Shown: in pieces, positions 1 to 9,455 of the stretch
Numbering within the stretch: position 1 is the stretch's first letter
How the letters are laid out: the number at the start of each line of letters is the position of its first letter
Assembly: GCA_034522055.1 (NCBI GenBank)
Contig: JAXHLS010000002.1
Coordinates: 124,001-188,000 of the forward strand
From: Gammaproteobacteria bacterium
GTDB lineage: Bacteria; Pseudomonadota; Gammaproteobacteria; JAABTG01
Direction of reading: 5' to 3'
Length of the DNA stretch: 64,000 bases
Program-made: the position numbers and the translations under genes
The notes under the pieces: generated by a model
What the model was told of the DNA's origin: nothing
Databases searched by the model: none
The model's input: the letters and a program-made list of their open reading frames with translations, nothing else

Positions 1-1
1 G

Positions 2-349
2 GCGTGGGGTTGGGCGCAACGACGCCAGCGGAAGTACGCCGAAGCGGGGAAAAGGTGCTTCGCCACCAGCCACGATTTGACTTTGGACGCCCGGGGGGCC
101 CCCCTGCCCTTTCCCTTCGATGGGCTCTATCGGCGCTGCCGGGCCCTGCTCCTGGACCCGCGGGTGGACACCCTGGTGCTCGTGGTCCAGGACGACGAGC
201 TGGCCGACACCGGCCTGCCGGTGGACGTCATCAGCCGGCTCGAGATGGCCGCGGGGGGTGACGGCGAGGACCTGCGCCGCACGCGGGCGCTGCTGCAGGC
301 GAAGGGTGCCATGGGGCCGGACCCGGCTCGAACCTACAGCCCGACCTAG
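2..349 (+). CDS. C-terminal end of an unrecognised protein
   Basis: An open frame enters from the left edge and stops with TAG at 347-349, leaving about 115 residues. The segment reading CRALLLDPRVDTLVLVV followed by a short loop and TGLPVD resembles the part of cyanophycin-synthetase-like Mur ligases where a DP-x-VD-x-LVLE strand precedes a 'GL-x-D' motif, but the match is loose and I do not assign a function. Codon use (strong GC third positions) fits neighbouring genes. The last residues run into the first copy of the palindromic spacer repeats (TAGAGCC... at 347), so the C-terminus may have been modified by repeat insertion. The start lies outside the window. Confidence 0.5.
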   Translation, partial: AWGWAQRRQRKYAEAGKRCFATSHDLTLDARGAPLPFPFDGLYRRCRALLLDPRVDTLVLVVQDDELADTGLPVDVISRLEMAAGGDGEDLRRTRALLQAKGAMGPDPARTYSPT

Positions 350-1004
350 AGCCACACCACCACCGCCTCTTCCTACGGCACGGCTGTAGGTCGGTTGCTC
401 TCGGCAACCGACATCCGCGCCCGCAAACCGCCGCATTTCGTCGGCTGCCAAGAGCAGCCGAACTACGCCTCTGTCCTTCTCCCCCGGGAAATGGGAAAGG
501 GGAAATGGGAAAGGGGAAATGGGAAAGGGGGAATGGGAAAGGGGGAAAGATTACCACCCGTGCGTCCGCTCTGCTGACGCCGAAACGCTGAATCCGCTGC
601 GCCTTTTCGAACTGCCACTCCTCCCTGACCTTCTCCCTTTTCGCGTCACTCGCGTCTTTCGCGGTTACGCTTTTTGTAGGTCGGGATTCATCCCGACATT
701 AAACCCAACCGCACGCACCACGGGCCGGGGTGGAACCCGCCGGCGTTGGGTGTCGGACTGAAGTCCGACCTACAGCCCGACCTACAGCCTCCCATCGGCC
801 AGGGGCTGGCCTCCTACGGATTATCGGCCAGGGGCTGGCCTCCTACGGGCCTACGGGGTGTTGGGCTGGCGGCTGTTGGGGTTTGTACCTCACCCAAAGG
901 GAGAGGGGGAGTTCGTGCTTAGCGAGTTTCACGTTCAAGGAGATTTTTTTTGTTGCTCGGCCTAAGATTGGCGTAGCGTCAATCGTCCGTAATAGGATTA
1001 CAGC
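350..1004. repeat. Repeat-packed spacer upstream of the adhesin gene
   Basis: No gene is visible. In order it holds two hairpin words GTCGGTTGC..GCAACCGAC and GTCGGCTGC..GCAGCCGA (about 390-455); a GGGAAAT/GGGAAAG near-heptameric tandem (about 487-548); a block at 546-699 that recurs almost unchanged at 61550-61704; a GTAGGTCGGGATTCATCCCG hairpin (676-697); its partner hairpin TGTCGGACTGAAGTCCGACC (about 751-770); two copies of a CGGCCAGGGGCTGGCCTCCT word (about 797-848); and a piece of the 'CTCACCC...AGGGAGAGGGGGAG' repeat (about 887-915) also seen near 7967 and 28547. Confidence 0.75.
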
Positions 1005-1014
1005 AAGGGGGGGG
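1005..1014 (+). promoter_or_regulatory. Shine-Dalgarno region with an uninterrupted G8 tract
   Basis: Bases 1007-1014 are eight consecutive G residues preceded by AA, lying 4 bases before the ATG at 1019. This is the only plausible ribosome-binding sequence for the exoprotein gene. A homopolymer of this length between the Shine-Dalgarno core and the start can change length by polymerase slippage and so alter spacing and translation; that use here is inference. Confidence 0.5.
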
Positions 1015-1018
1015 ATCC

Positions 1019-4000
1019 ATGAGTTCTCGGCACAGTCTGGGGTTGGGGTTCATTGTGGGCGTTCTGACCGCCTGCCCGGCCATGGCCAATCCTCTGGATC
1101 CCCATGTGATACATGGGAGCGCGAGCTTTGCGCGCCAGGGCGGGGCGCTCACCGTCACCAACAGTCCTGGCGCGATCATCAATTGGCAGGGCTTTTCCAT
1201 TGCCCGGGGCGAGTTAACCCGCTTCCTCCAGCAGCATGCAGACAGTGCGGTGCTGAACCGGGTCACCGGTTCGGACCCATCGCGGATCCTCGGGCAGTTG
1301 CATTCCAATGGTCGGGTGTTCCTGGTGAATCCTCACGGCATCGTGTTCGGCCCCGACGCGGTGGTGGACACGGCAGGACTGGTGGCCTCGACGCTCAATA
1401 TCTCGGATGAGGACTTCCTCGCCGGGAAACTGGCGTTTCAGGGCGACGACCCGGGGGCCATCGAGAACGCAGGGCTCATCCGGGCACGCGGTGGGGACGT
1501 GTACCTGATTGCCCCCGAGATCCGGAACAGCGGCGCCGTAGTTGCCGAAGGGGGGAACATCCTGCTGGCGGCGGGCCGCAGGGTGACCATCACGGACCTG
1601 GGCGCCGGCGGGGTGTACTTCGAGGTGCAGGCGCCGGAGGACCGGGTGGTGAACCTGGGGGAGCTGCTGGCCAGGGGGGGTGCGGTGCGCGCCTTCGCGG
1701 GGAGCCTGGAGCACGCGGGGGACATCCGCGCAGACAGCCTCTCGGTGGATGAGACGGGCGTCGTGGTGCTGGAGGCGCGGGGCAATGTGGAGTTGCTGGC
1801 GGCCTCCACGGTGAGTGCCTCGGGTCCGGCGGGGGGCGCGGTGCGCGTCGAGAGCACGGGTGGTGACGCGGTGGTGGCGGGCCGGGTGGCGGCCACGGGT
1901 TCGGAGGGGGCCGGCGGGGATGTCCGGCTGCTGGGTAAGCGCGTGGGGCTCTTCGGGTCGGCCCAGGTGGATGCCTCGGGTGCCGCGGGGGGTGGCGAGG
2001 TGCGGGTGGGCGGCGGCTTCCAGGGCAAGGACCCGGCGGTGGCCAATGCCGCGCAGACGGTGCTGGGTCCGGACGCGGTCGTGAAGGCCGATGCCACGGT
2101 CTCGGGCGACGGCGGGCGGGTCATCCTGTGGGCCGACGGCTCGACCCGGGCCTCCGGGGCCATCAGCGCCAGGGGAGGCCCCGGTGGTGGAGACGGGGGC
2201 TTCGTGGAGGTCTCGGGCAAGGCGGGGCTGGCGTTCAGCGGGCAGATCTCCACCGCGGCGCCCCTCGGCGAGGTGGGCACGGTGCTGTTCGACCCCACGG
2301 ACATCGTGGTCTCCGATGCAGACGGCGCGGACGGGGCGGGCGGCGGCGACGGCGACAGCGACGGCGCCATCTCGTTCGACGACACGCCCGAGGTCGAACC
2401 CTGGAACGTCACCCCAGACCAGTTGGTGGCGGTGGGCGGCGACATCATCCTGCAGGCCGATAACGACATCACCTTCGCCAGCGCACTCGATTTGGGCGGG
2501 AACGCCCTCCTCGCCCGCGCCGGAAACAATATTACCGTGGCTACGGGGGCAGGCATCGCTGCCGCCTCAATCGCCTTCTCTGCCAATGACCCCGGGGGTA
2601 CCCCAACCGGAAGTGGCGGGATCAACGTCAGAGCGCCCCTCGACACCTCCGGGGTGGTCGGCGGCCCGATCAACCTCTCCACCAATGATGGAACGGGTAT
2701 CGTCGACCTGGACCATGACGCCGGCTCGGGTGCCGTGATCCACACCGACGGCGGCGATGTCTTCCTGGGCAACCGCGTGGTCCTTAACCAAAACACCCTA
2801 ATCGACACGGAGTTGGGAGACGACGGCCCTTCCGGCTTGATCGACTTGAGCGCCGGCCCCGTGTCATCGAACGGGGGCAATCACTCTCTCGTCCTGTCGA
2901 CCCGGGTGGCCGGTCCCCACGATACCGGAGAGGTGCGCCTCGGGCGATTCGACGACGTCGCCGGGGGCAGTTTCGTGAATGTTCTCGACGTGGACACGTC
3001 CACCGGCGCCAGCGGTAATACGCCGGGACGACTGTTCTTACACGATGACATCTTTCTCGATCACGATGGCAGCACCCCCGCTCATTTCACGTTCCGAAAC
3101 GGCGCCGGAACGGGATCGGCGGTGGTGGTGGCAGGGAATGACGTGACCATCGATACCGAACAGGGAAACAACATTGGTGAGGATGCGGGGGACGTCGATT
3201 TCCAGTTCGCCGATGTATACGGCGATATCCCCGGCCGCAGCCTGAGTGTCGACACGGCACATCTAAACGCTGCGGTGGGGGACTTCTCGGTGAATACGGT
3301 CGGCAACGGGGACGGCGCCGGCGCCTACCTTGAGAGCCTGACCTACATCGGTAACGGCACAGAGGGTGCGATGCGAGTCTTCGGCGGACAGATCCTTACG
3401 GACGGCGGCACGGTGAGTCTCAACGGGAACGTCTTCGCCCCCACCGACCTGCTGATCGATACCGAGCAGGGGAACGATGGCGACGCCGGCGCCATCGCCT
3501 TGGTCCCGTTGCAGGGAGACCAGGTATCGGCCGAGACCGCGGGATTGAGCCTGACCCTGGACTCCTCCACCACCGCCCCCGAGGGGGTGGCGGGGGACAT
3601 CTCCCTCGGTGAGGTCAATGGCGCCGGCGGCGCCTTTTTTGGAAGCCTGACCCTCTCCGCCGGCAACCCCGACGGTACTCCCGCCCAGCAGGGTGAGGTG
3701 ACCCTGAACCGGGACATCGCCCTGGACAGTGAGAGCGGTGCCGCCTTCTCCGTCTCCGGCGGCGCCGGCGGCCGCTTGACCGGTCCCGTGGTTATCGACA
3801 CCGATGACGGCAATGACGGCCCGGCGGCCACCGTGGACCTGTCCCCGGTCAATGTCTACGCGGCCCTTACCGCCCTTTCCTCCAGTCTGGTGATCCGCGC
3901 GGAATCCGGGGCCGGCGACAGCCTCGTGTCCCTGGGGCTGGTCGACAATAACGGCGGTGAAGCGACCGCTACCCATCTCGATGATCTGACGGTCAGCGGG

Positions 4001-7000
4001 GCCGCGGTGATCCTCAACGACGACGTGACGGTGTTCGACGATATCGATTTCAGCACCAGCGCCGTGACGGTGGACGAGGTGATCGTCGCATTGAACGGGG
4101 ACGACGCCACCTTTGGCAGCCTGCGGGTCGTGTCAGGCTCCCTGGGGGGCACCGCCGATTTTGTCGTTTCCGGGGCCTTCGATTGGGCAGGCGGTGACAT
4201 CGCGGAGGGGTCGGGTGGTGAAACCCTGACCACCCAGGGCAGTGTCAATTTGACTACGGGCCTCAAGACCCTCGCGCGCGATTGGGTGAGCGAAGGCGCC
4301 GTGGTGTGGTCCGGCGGCGGCCTGGAACTCGGCGCCCCGGGGAGCCTTAGGACCATAAACCTGAACGACTCCTTCGAGATCCAGGGGGACCTCTCTCTGA
4401 CGGACGGTGCCCTCGGCGGCAGTGGGATCATCGTTGGTTCCGAGGGCAGTCTGCGCAAGACCTCCGGCGCCGGCACGGCCAGCATCGCCCCCGTGGTGGA
4501 GAACCTTGGCACGGTGGGCGTGGACAGCGGAACGCTGGCGCTGTGGCCCGGCTTTTCCAACAGTGGCGGCGTGGAGGTGGAGGCAGGGGCCAGTCTCGCG
4601 GTCTCGGACGGCGAGGTGTTCGGCGGCATGTCCAACAGCGGCACGGTCATTGGCGGGGGCACCCTGGCGGTGAGCACCCTCGACACGGCGGGCGGCACAT
4701 TCATCCCGGTGGATGGGCTGGCCACTCAGGGCGTGGGGGTACTGACCATCGACGGTGATGTGAACTGGGGCGACGGGAACCAGTTGGACATCGACCTGGC
4801 GGGCAGTGGCGGGATCCCCGGTGTGGACAACGACCAGTTGGCGATCACCGGGGTGCTCAACGCGACGGGCAGCGCCCAGGATCTGGGAACCCTGGATCTG
4901 AACGCCGCTGGAGGCTTCGTCGCGGCGCTGGGGGACACCTTCGACGTAATGACCTGTGGGAGCGGCTGCGACGTTGAATTTGCGACGGTGAACCAGCCGG
5001 CGGATTTCACCGTGGACCTCTCGCAGGGGCCTTCGCTGGTCCAGTTGAATGTGGCTTCCGAGGGGGAAGGATGCACCGGGGGCTCCATCTGCTGGACGGG
5101 TGATGGCGAGGATGGTTTGTGGACGACGGCGGAGAACTGGAGTCTGCTGACGTTGCCGGATGCCGCGGACGAGGTCTTCATCGACCTGGGCGGGGGCACC
5201 TCGGTGGTGGTGGACAATGGGAGTCACACCATCTCGAGCGTGTTCTCGGCCGAGGATCTGCTGTTCTCCGGAGGGTCGCTGACGATTTCCGGTGCGGCGG
5301 AGTTTACGGGGCCGGTGACGGTGAATGGCGGAACGCTCGAACTCAACGGGTCGTCGACGGCGGTGGACGTGGATCTGCTGGCCGGGAGCCTGCAGGGCTC
5401 GGGTGAACTCGCGACGTCGGGAACGGTGAGGTGGCTGGGGGGCTCGCTCGACACCACCCTGGCCAATGCCGGGACACTGCTGCTCAACGGCTCGGGCAGC
5501 CTGGAGGGCACTGGGCGGCTGCGCAATCTGGCTTCGGGTTTGGTGGAGAAGACGCTGGGGGGGCCCGTGATCGTATCGGTCCCGGTGGACAACGAAGGGG
5601 GCACGTGGAGCGACTTGGACGCGGATGCGGGAGACGACATCTTCCTCGCCGGCGGCGGTGCGCACTCGGGGGCGTTCCAGGTCACGGCGGGCAATGTGGT
5701 ACTCACGGGGGGGGTGCACGCCTTTGCCGATGGGGCCGATGTCGGGGGTGCAGGCACATCGGGTGTGGACGGCGCCACGGTACAGGTGGACGGTGGCACC
5801 GTGACCTTTGCCAACGGCTTGACGCTCTCGTCCGGTCTGTTGCAGGGCACGGGCACGGTGGTGGGCAACGTGGACAACCCGGGGGGTACGGTCTCTCCGG
5901 GCTTGTCGACGGGGATCCTGGCCATCGAGGGCAACTATGATCAGGGCCCCGGAGGACGGTTGCTGCTGGAGGTGGCGGGCGTGGAACCGGGCACCACCGG
6001 GCATGACCAGTTGCAGGTCTCGGGGACGGCGAGCCTGGGGGGCACCCTGGAGCTGCAGCTGGACCCGGGCTTCGACCCAACAGGCCGCACCTTCGAACTG
6101 GTGACCTATGGGAACGTTGGGGGCTCGTTTAGCGATGTATTGAACCAGCCGGCGGACTTTGATCTATTGGGGCTCAGCGGAGGCGGGGTGATTGCACTGG
6201 AGCAGGTATCGGACTGCCCGGTGGCGACGTTGTGCTGGGACGGTGGAGGTGACGGCAGCACTTGGACGGACGGTGCCAACTGGACCGGGGACGCGGTGCC
6301 CGGGGATGCGGACCGGGTGCTGGTGTCGGCGGGGGTAACGGTGTCGCTGGCCGGTTCTGGCCCGCTGGTGCTGGACAGCCTGCAAGTGGATGACGACTTC
6401 GAGATCAGCAATGCCTCCCTGACAGTGGCCAACGACGCCGCGTTCCTGTCAAGCCTGTCGGTGCTGACCGGCGGTGTGCTCATCCTCGACGGTCCGACGT
6501 CGGTGGGGGCGCTGCGTCTGGCCGGTGGTGCGGTCCAGGGTGATGGAGACGTGACGGTTGCCGGTCTCACGCGGCTCGCCGGGGGAACCCTCGGCGGCGG
6601 CGGTGGGCGGCTGCTGGCCGAGGGGGGGCTGAACCTCACCGGCTCGATGCTGCTCAACCGAGCCGTGGTACACCGGGGCACGGGTTTCTGGAGTGACGGT
6701 GGGCAGCTTGGTGGCAGCGGTACGCTGCGCAACGAGGGCACTATCAACGCGGCCTATGCCTCGGGCAACACGGCGGTGTTTGGGCCGGAGACCGGGTTCG
6801 ACAACACGGGCACCTTCATCAAGACGGGCGCGGGCCAGGTCGGGGTGAACGGCACCCTGCGCAACGCGGGTACCATCGATCTGCGTGCGGGGGGCTTGTC
6901 CGCCGCCGGCACCGGCAGCCTCGTCCAGACGGGCACTTTCCGGGTAGCCGCGGGCACGCAGCTTGCGCTGGGGGCCTCGACCACATTTGCCGAGGGCGCG

Positions 7001-7795
7001 CGCATTCTTAATGCAGGCGAGGTCGTCTTCGACGGGGGTAATGTGGTGTTCGACGGCGCGATCGTGATGTTCGGCGGGGGACGGCTGATTAACCTTGACG
7101 GGGTCATCACCCTCAGTGGCGGTACCCTCGGGGGCACGGGGACCATTGCCGCGGAGCTGCGCAACACCGGAGGCATTGTGAGTCCGGGGGCTTCGCCGGG
7201 GACATTGACGGTGGAAGGAGACTACGTCCAGGGTCCTGACGGCACGCTGAGCATGGAGTTAGCGGGCACGCAACAGGGCATCGACCACGACTTTCTGGAC
7301 GTGACAGGGGACGTGGCCCTGGGGGGCCTCCTGCTGGTGACGACCCTGGATGGGTTTGCGCCGGCCTCAGGGAGTGAGTTCGAACTCATCGGCGCGGGGG
7401 GCGCGCTGTCGGGTGATTTTGCCACGCTGGTGGCGCCGGCGGGTTTCGAGATGACGGGTACACCGTTGGCGGCGATGCCGGCCCAATACCTGGTGACGCT
7501 CTTTCCAGGGGCCAGTGGCGGTAGTCCGGAAGGTGAGACTGAGACGACGTCGGACACGGCTTCGGAGACCGCCTCGGAGATTGTGTCGCTCGACCAGCAG
7601 CGATTCGCCGGGGCGCTGCCGGGCGACGAGTTGGCGGGCGACGACGGCCTCGACACGGGTGACGATATACTGGACTGGGCCTACGGCGAGGAAGGGGACG
7701 ATGAGGACGGGCAGCGAGAGCGCATCGAAACCACCGTCGGTGAGGGCGACCACAAGGGCACCAAGACCAAACGCAAGGTGCCAGAGTGCAGCTGA
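1019..7795 (+). CDS. TpsA-type two-partner secretion exoprotein (filamentous hemagglutinin family)
   Basis: A 2258-residue exported protein. Residues 1-23 form a signal peptide ending AMA. The TPS (haemagglutination-activity) domain covers about 24-270, with NRVTG at 80-84 and NPHGIVFG at 104-111, the motifs recognised by the TpsB POTRA domains. The rest is a long Gly/Asp/Thr-rich beta-helix. The C-terminal half is built of three related modules ending in NQPADF (about 1324), NQPADF (about 1708) and APAGFEM (about 2140). Two of the modules are followed by a Cys- and Trp-rich linker (CW-x-GDGEDGLW / CWDGGGDGSTW, then NW). The tail is acidic then basic and ends PECS. By family knowledge it should be secreted as an adhesin through the TpsB encoded at 9452-11032. 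The start is supported by the signal peptide. The ligand is unknown. Confidence 0.93.
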   Translation: MSSRHSLGLGFIVGVLTACPAMANPLDPHVIHGSASFARQGGALTVTNSPGAIINWQGFSIARGELTRFLQQHADSAVLNRVTGSDPSRILGQLHSNGRVFLVNPHGIVFGPDAVVDTAGLVASTLNISDEDFLAGKLAFQGDDPGAIENAGLIRARGGDVYLIAPEIRNSGAVVAEGGNILLAAGRRVTITDLGAGGVYFEVQAPEDRVVNLGELLARGGAVRAFAGSLEHAGDIRADSLSVDETGVVVLEARGNVELLAASTVSASGPAGGAVRVESTGGDAVVAGRVAATGSEGAGGDVRLLGKRVGLFGSAQVDASGAAGGGEVRVGGGFQGKDPAVANAAQTVLGPDAVVKADATVSGDGGRVILWADGSTRASGAISARGGPGGGDGGFVEVSGKAGLAFSGQISTAAPLGEVGTVLFDPTDIVVSDADGADGAGGGDGDSDGAISFDDTPEVEPWNVTPDQLVAVGGDIILQADNDITFASALDLGGNALLARAGNNITVATGAGIAAASIAFSANDPGGTPTGSGGINVRAPLDTSGVVGGPINLSTNDGTGIVDLDHDAGSGAVIHTDGGDVFLGNRVVLNQNTLIDTELGDDGPSGLIDLSAGPVSSNGGNHSLVLSTRVAGPHDTGEVRLGRFDDVAGGSFVNVLDVDTSTGASGNTPGRLFLHDDIFLDHDGSTPAHFTFRNGAGTGSAVVVAGNDVTIDTEQGNNIGEDAGDVDFQFADVYGDIPGRSLSVDTAHLNAAVGDFSVNTVGNGDGAGAYLESLTYIGNGTEGAMRVFGGQILTDGGTVSLNGNVFAPTDLLIDTEQGNDGDAGAIALVPLQGDQVSAETAGLSLTLDSSTTAPEGVAGDISLGEVNGAGGAFFGSLTLSAGNPDGTPAQQGEVTLNRDIALDSESGAAFSVSGGAGGRLTGPVVIDTDDGNDGPAATVDLSPVNVYAALTALSSSLVIRAESGAGDSLVSLGLVDNNGGEATATHLDDLTVSGAAVILNDDVTVFDDIDFSTSAVTVDEVIVALNGDDATFGSLRVVSGSLGGTADFVVSGAFDWAGGDIAEGSGGETLTTQGSVNLTTGLKTLARDWVSEGAVVWSGGGLELGAPGSLRTINLNDSFEIQGDLSLTDGALGGSGIIVGSEGSLRKTSGAGTASIAPVVENLGTVGVDSGTLALWPGFSNSGGVEVEAGASLAVSDGEVFGGMSNSGTVIGGGTLAVSTLDTAGGTFIPVDGLATQGVGVLTIDGDVNWGDGNQLDIDLAGSGGIPGVDNDQLAITGVLNATGSAQDLGTLDLNAAGGFVAALGDTFDVMTCGSGCDVEFATVNQPADFTVDLSQGPSLVQLNVASEGEGCTGGSICWTGDGEDGLWTTAENWSLLTLPDAADEVFIDLGGGTSVVVDNGSHTISSVFSAEDLLFSGGSLTISGAAEFTGPVTVNGGTLELNGSSTAVDVDLLAGSLQGSGELATSGTVRWLGGSLDTTLANAGTLLLNGSGSLEGTGRLRNLASGLVEKTLGGPVIVSVPVDNEGGTWSDLDADAGDDIFLAGGGAHSGAFQVTAGNVVLTGGVHAFADGADVGGAGTSGVDGATVQVDGGTVTFANGLTLSSGLLQGTGTVVGNVDNPGGTVSPGLSTGILAIEGNYDQGPGGRLLLEVAGVEPGTTGHDQLQVSGTASLGGTLELQLDPGFDPTGRTFELVTYGNVGGSFSDVLNQPADFDLLGLSGGGVIALEQVSDCPVATLCWDGGGDGSTWTDGANWTGDAVPGDADRVLVSAGVTVSLAGSGPLVLDSLQVDDDFEISNASLTVANDAAFLSSLSVLTGGVLILDGPTSVGALRLAGGAVQGDGDVTVAGLTRLAGGTLGGGGGRLLAEGGLNLTGSMLLNRAVVHRGTGFWSDGGQLGGSGTLRNEGTINAAYASGNTAVFGPETGFDNTGTFIKTGAGQVGVNGTLRNAGTIDLRAGGLSAAGTGSLVQTGTFRVAAGTQLALGASTTFAEGARILNAGEVVFDGGNVVFDGAIVMFGGGRLINLDGVITLSGGTLGGTGTIAAELRNTGGIVSPGASPGTLTVEGDYVQGPDGTLSMELAGTQQGIDHDFLDVTGDVALGGLLLVTTLDGFAPASGSEFELIGAGGALSGDFATLVAPAGFEMTGTPLAAMPAQYLVTLFPGASGGSPEGETETTSDTASETASEIVSLDQQRFAGALPGDELAGDDGLDTGDDILDWAYGEEGDDEDGQRERIETTVGEGDHKGTKTKRKVPECS

Positions 7796-7816
7796 GCTCG
7801 AATGCCCTTGAAGGGG

Positions 7817-7851
7817 ATTGAAATCAACGAAAGATTCAAAACGATTTCAAT
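7817..7851. other. Hairpin after the exoprotein gene
   Basis: ATTGAAATC at 7817-7825 is repeated in inverted form as GATTTCAAT at 7843-7851 with a 17-base loop. No T-tract follows, so it is not a convincing intrinsic terminator, and the next two secretion genes lie on the same strand. It could be an mRNA-stability or attenuation structure between exoprotein and transporter genes. Confidence 0.3.
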
Positions 7852-7903
7852 TGGCTAAGGAAATAAGCTATAAAGCGAGTTAAAACCTGGCGCTGATAAC
7901 TCT

Positions 7904-7955
7904 CATGGCGATACGCGCCACCCGAAATGATAAAAGAGGATCGCGTATCGCCATG
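7904..7955. repeat. 52-bp inverted-repeat element, copy 1
   Basis: Arms CATGGCGATACGCG (7904-7917) and CGCGTATCGCCATG (7942-7955) are perfect 14-base inverse complements around a 24-base centre. A near copy with one arm substitution lies at 28490-28541. In both places the element is followed by 'TCGTTCCCTCACCCCATCCC', a 'CAGAGGGAGAGGGG' string and 'CGCGACTTTCACGTTAAT', so the full repeat unit is about 130 bp. It could be a small MITE-like or REP-like element. Confidence 0.7.
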
Positions 7956-8060
7956 TTCGTTCCCTCACCCCATCCCTTTCCCAGAGGGAGAGGGGGAGAT
8001 GGTGTTTCGCGACTTTCACGTTAATCGAGACGGGGACCCAACGTTGGAGAAGCAGATTAT

Positions 8061-9455
8061 ATGGCTCACATGAGGCGGAGGGGGACCGTGCGGCTGGCGT
8101 CTTTGGCGTTTGTGGTATTGACCGGGCTCACCTCCGGCCTCGCCGAGGCGCGAGTGGGCGAGGTGTTGTTCGTGCGTGGCCCCGTCACAGCCCAGGGCGA
8201 GGCGGAGGCCTTTCCCCGCTTCCTGGGGCGAGGGGACGAGGTAAAACGGGGAGACGTCATTACCACCAGCAATAACGGTTACGTGGCCGTCCGTTTCATC
8301 GATGATGGCAAGGTTACGCTGCGACCTGGCACGGCCTTCAAGGTGGAGGAGTACGTCCACGACCTTGAAGGCAACGAAAGCAGCGCCCTGTTGCGCCTGT
8401 TCAAGGGCGGCCTCAGAACCCTCACGGGTCTTATTGGCAAGTCCCGGCCCGAGTCCTACCGCTTGCGTACGCCCGTGGCAACCATCGGGATTCGTGGCAC
8501 CCGCTATGATGCGCGCCTGTGCGAAGCCGGCGAGTGCCAAACGGCGGAATCGGCGGCAGACGCAGGCCGCGTGGCCTTTCTCAGTGGCCAGGTATTCGCC
8601 GTGCGGAGCGGGCGGCGCGAGGCGTTGGGGCGACGCGCCCGACTCTATGAAGGGGACGTGGTGGAAACCAGTTCAGACAGCGTGGCAGTGCTGGTATTCC
8701 GGGATGACACCCGGGTAACGCTGCAAAGCGAGTCCCGTTTCGTGGTGGAACAGTATCAGTATCGCGAGCAGGAGCCCGAGAAGAGCAGCCTGCTGTTCCG
8801 CTTCGTGCGCGGTGGCCTGCGCGTACTGACCGGTCTGGTGGCCCGCGACAACCGGGAACGGTTCCGGGTGGCCACCCCGGTGGCGACCATAGGCATCCGC
8901 GGCACGGGCTTTGACGGAATCTGCAAAGGCAAGTGCTTCACCTCTGAGGGAGAACCCGCAGGACAGTCAGATACGGAGGACGGTATGTTTTTTGATGTCT
9001 GGGAAGGGGGCATCGTCCTCGATCAGAACGGAAAGAAATCCGAGGTCAAGGAGGGCGAAACGTTCTTCGCCAAGTCCGTTTTCACGCCTCCCATCCAGGT
9101 CCCGGGCCTGCCCAAGGACCTCCAGCAGAAACAGGGCCCGCGGCCGGACAAGCCGGAGTTCGGACGCAAGCAGGTCTTCGGCAAGGACAACGGGGAAACC
9201 GGCGACAAGGCGCCCTCGAAGAAAAAGGACAAGGAGGCCGAGCTTTTCGTCAAGGTGGACGAAGGGGCAGTCACCTTGGAGACTGAGGATGGACAACTGG
9301 AAGTAAGCGCCGGTGAGGCTGCCCATGCAGCCCCCGGCGCACCGCCCCAGACGATTCCGCAAGACCAGCTACCGGTCGATTTCATGCAGAACGTTCCTCT
9401 GCCTGACGCCGACCCGAATGCCCGGAAGAACATGGAGCCGTGTCAGATCCGATGA
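8061..9455 (+). CDS. Exported protein with two tandem FecR domains
   Basis: A 464-residue protein with a basic N-terminus and hydrophobic signal segment ending about residue 30. Two FecR-like beta domains follow (about 31-155 and 168-300). Each begins with a 'GxVxFxxGxV' strand and 'R-GDxV-T-S' turn and ends with the identical block TPVATIGIRGT (137-147 and 272-282). Each block is followed by a Cys pair (CEAGEC; CKGKC). The C-terminal third is charged and Lys/Pro-rich. FecR domains are usually periplasmic parts of signalling or envelope-binding proteins. Here the gene sits between the secreted partner and its transporter, so a role in handling or anchoring the exoprotein is inferred from context. 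Its stop overlaps the ATG of the next gene (ATGA at 9452). Confidence 0.88.
   Translation: MAHMRRRGTVRLASLAFVVLTGLTSGLAEARVGEVLFVRGPVTAQGEAEAFPRFLGRGDEVKRGDVITTSNNGYVAVRFIDDGKVTLRPGTAFKVEEYVHDLEGNESSALLRLFKGGLRTLTGLIGKSRPESYRLRTPVATIGIRGTRYDARLCEAGECQTAESAADAGRVAFLSGQVFAVRSGRREALGRRARLYEGDVVETSSDSVAVLVFRDDTRVTLQSESRFVVEQYQYREQEPEKSSLLFRFVRGGLRVLTGLVARDNRERFRVATPVATIGIRGTGFDGICKGKCFTSEGEPAGQSDTEDGMFFDVWEGGIVLDQNGKKSEVKEGETFFAKSVFTPPIQVPGLPKDLQQKQGPRPDKPEFGRKQVFGKDNGETGDKAPSKKKDKEAELFVKVDEGAVTLETEDGQLEVSAGEAAHAAPGAPPQTIPQDQLPVDFMQNVPLPDADPNARKNMEPCQIR

Noticed and set aside
4133-6004. A 623-codon open frame antisense to the exoprotein
   Set aside because: It is a by-product of high GC at third positions; the plus-strand frame has a signal peptide and TPS motifs, while the antisense frame is Arg/Gln/His-rich with no domain.
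7817-7851. Intrinsic terminator after the exoprotein gene
   Set aside because: The hairpin is AT-rich with a 17-base loop and lacks a T-tract; kept only as an uncharacterised hairpin.
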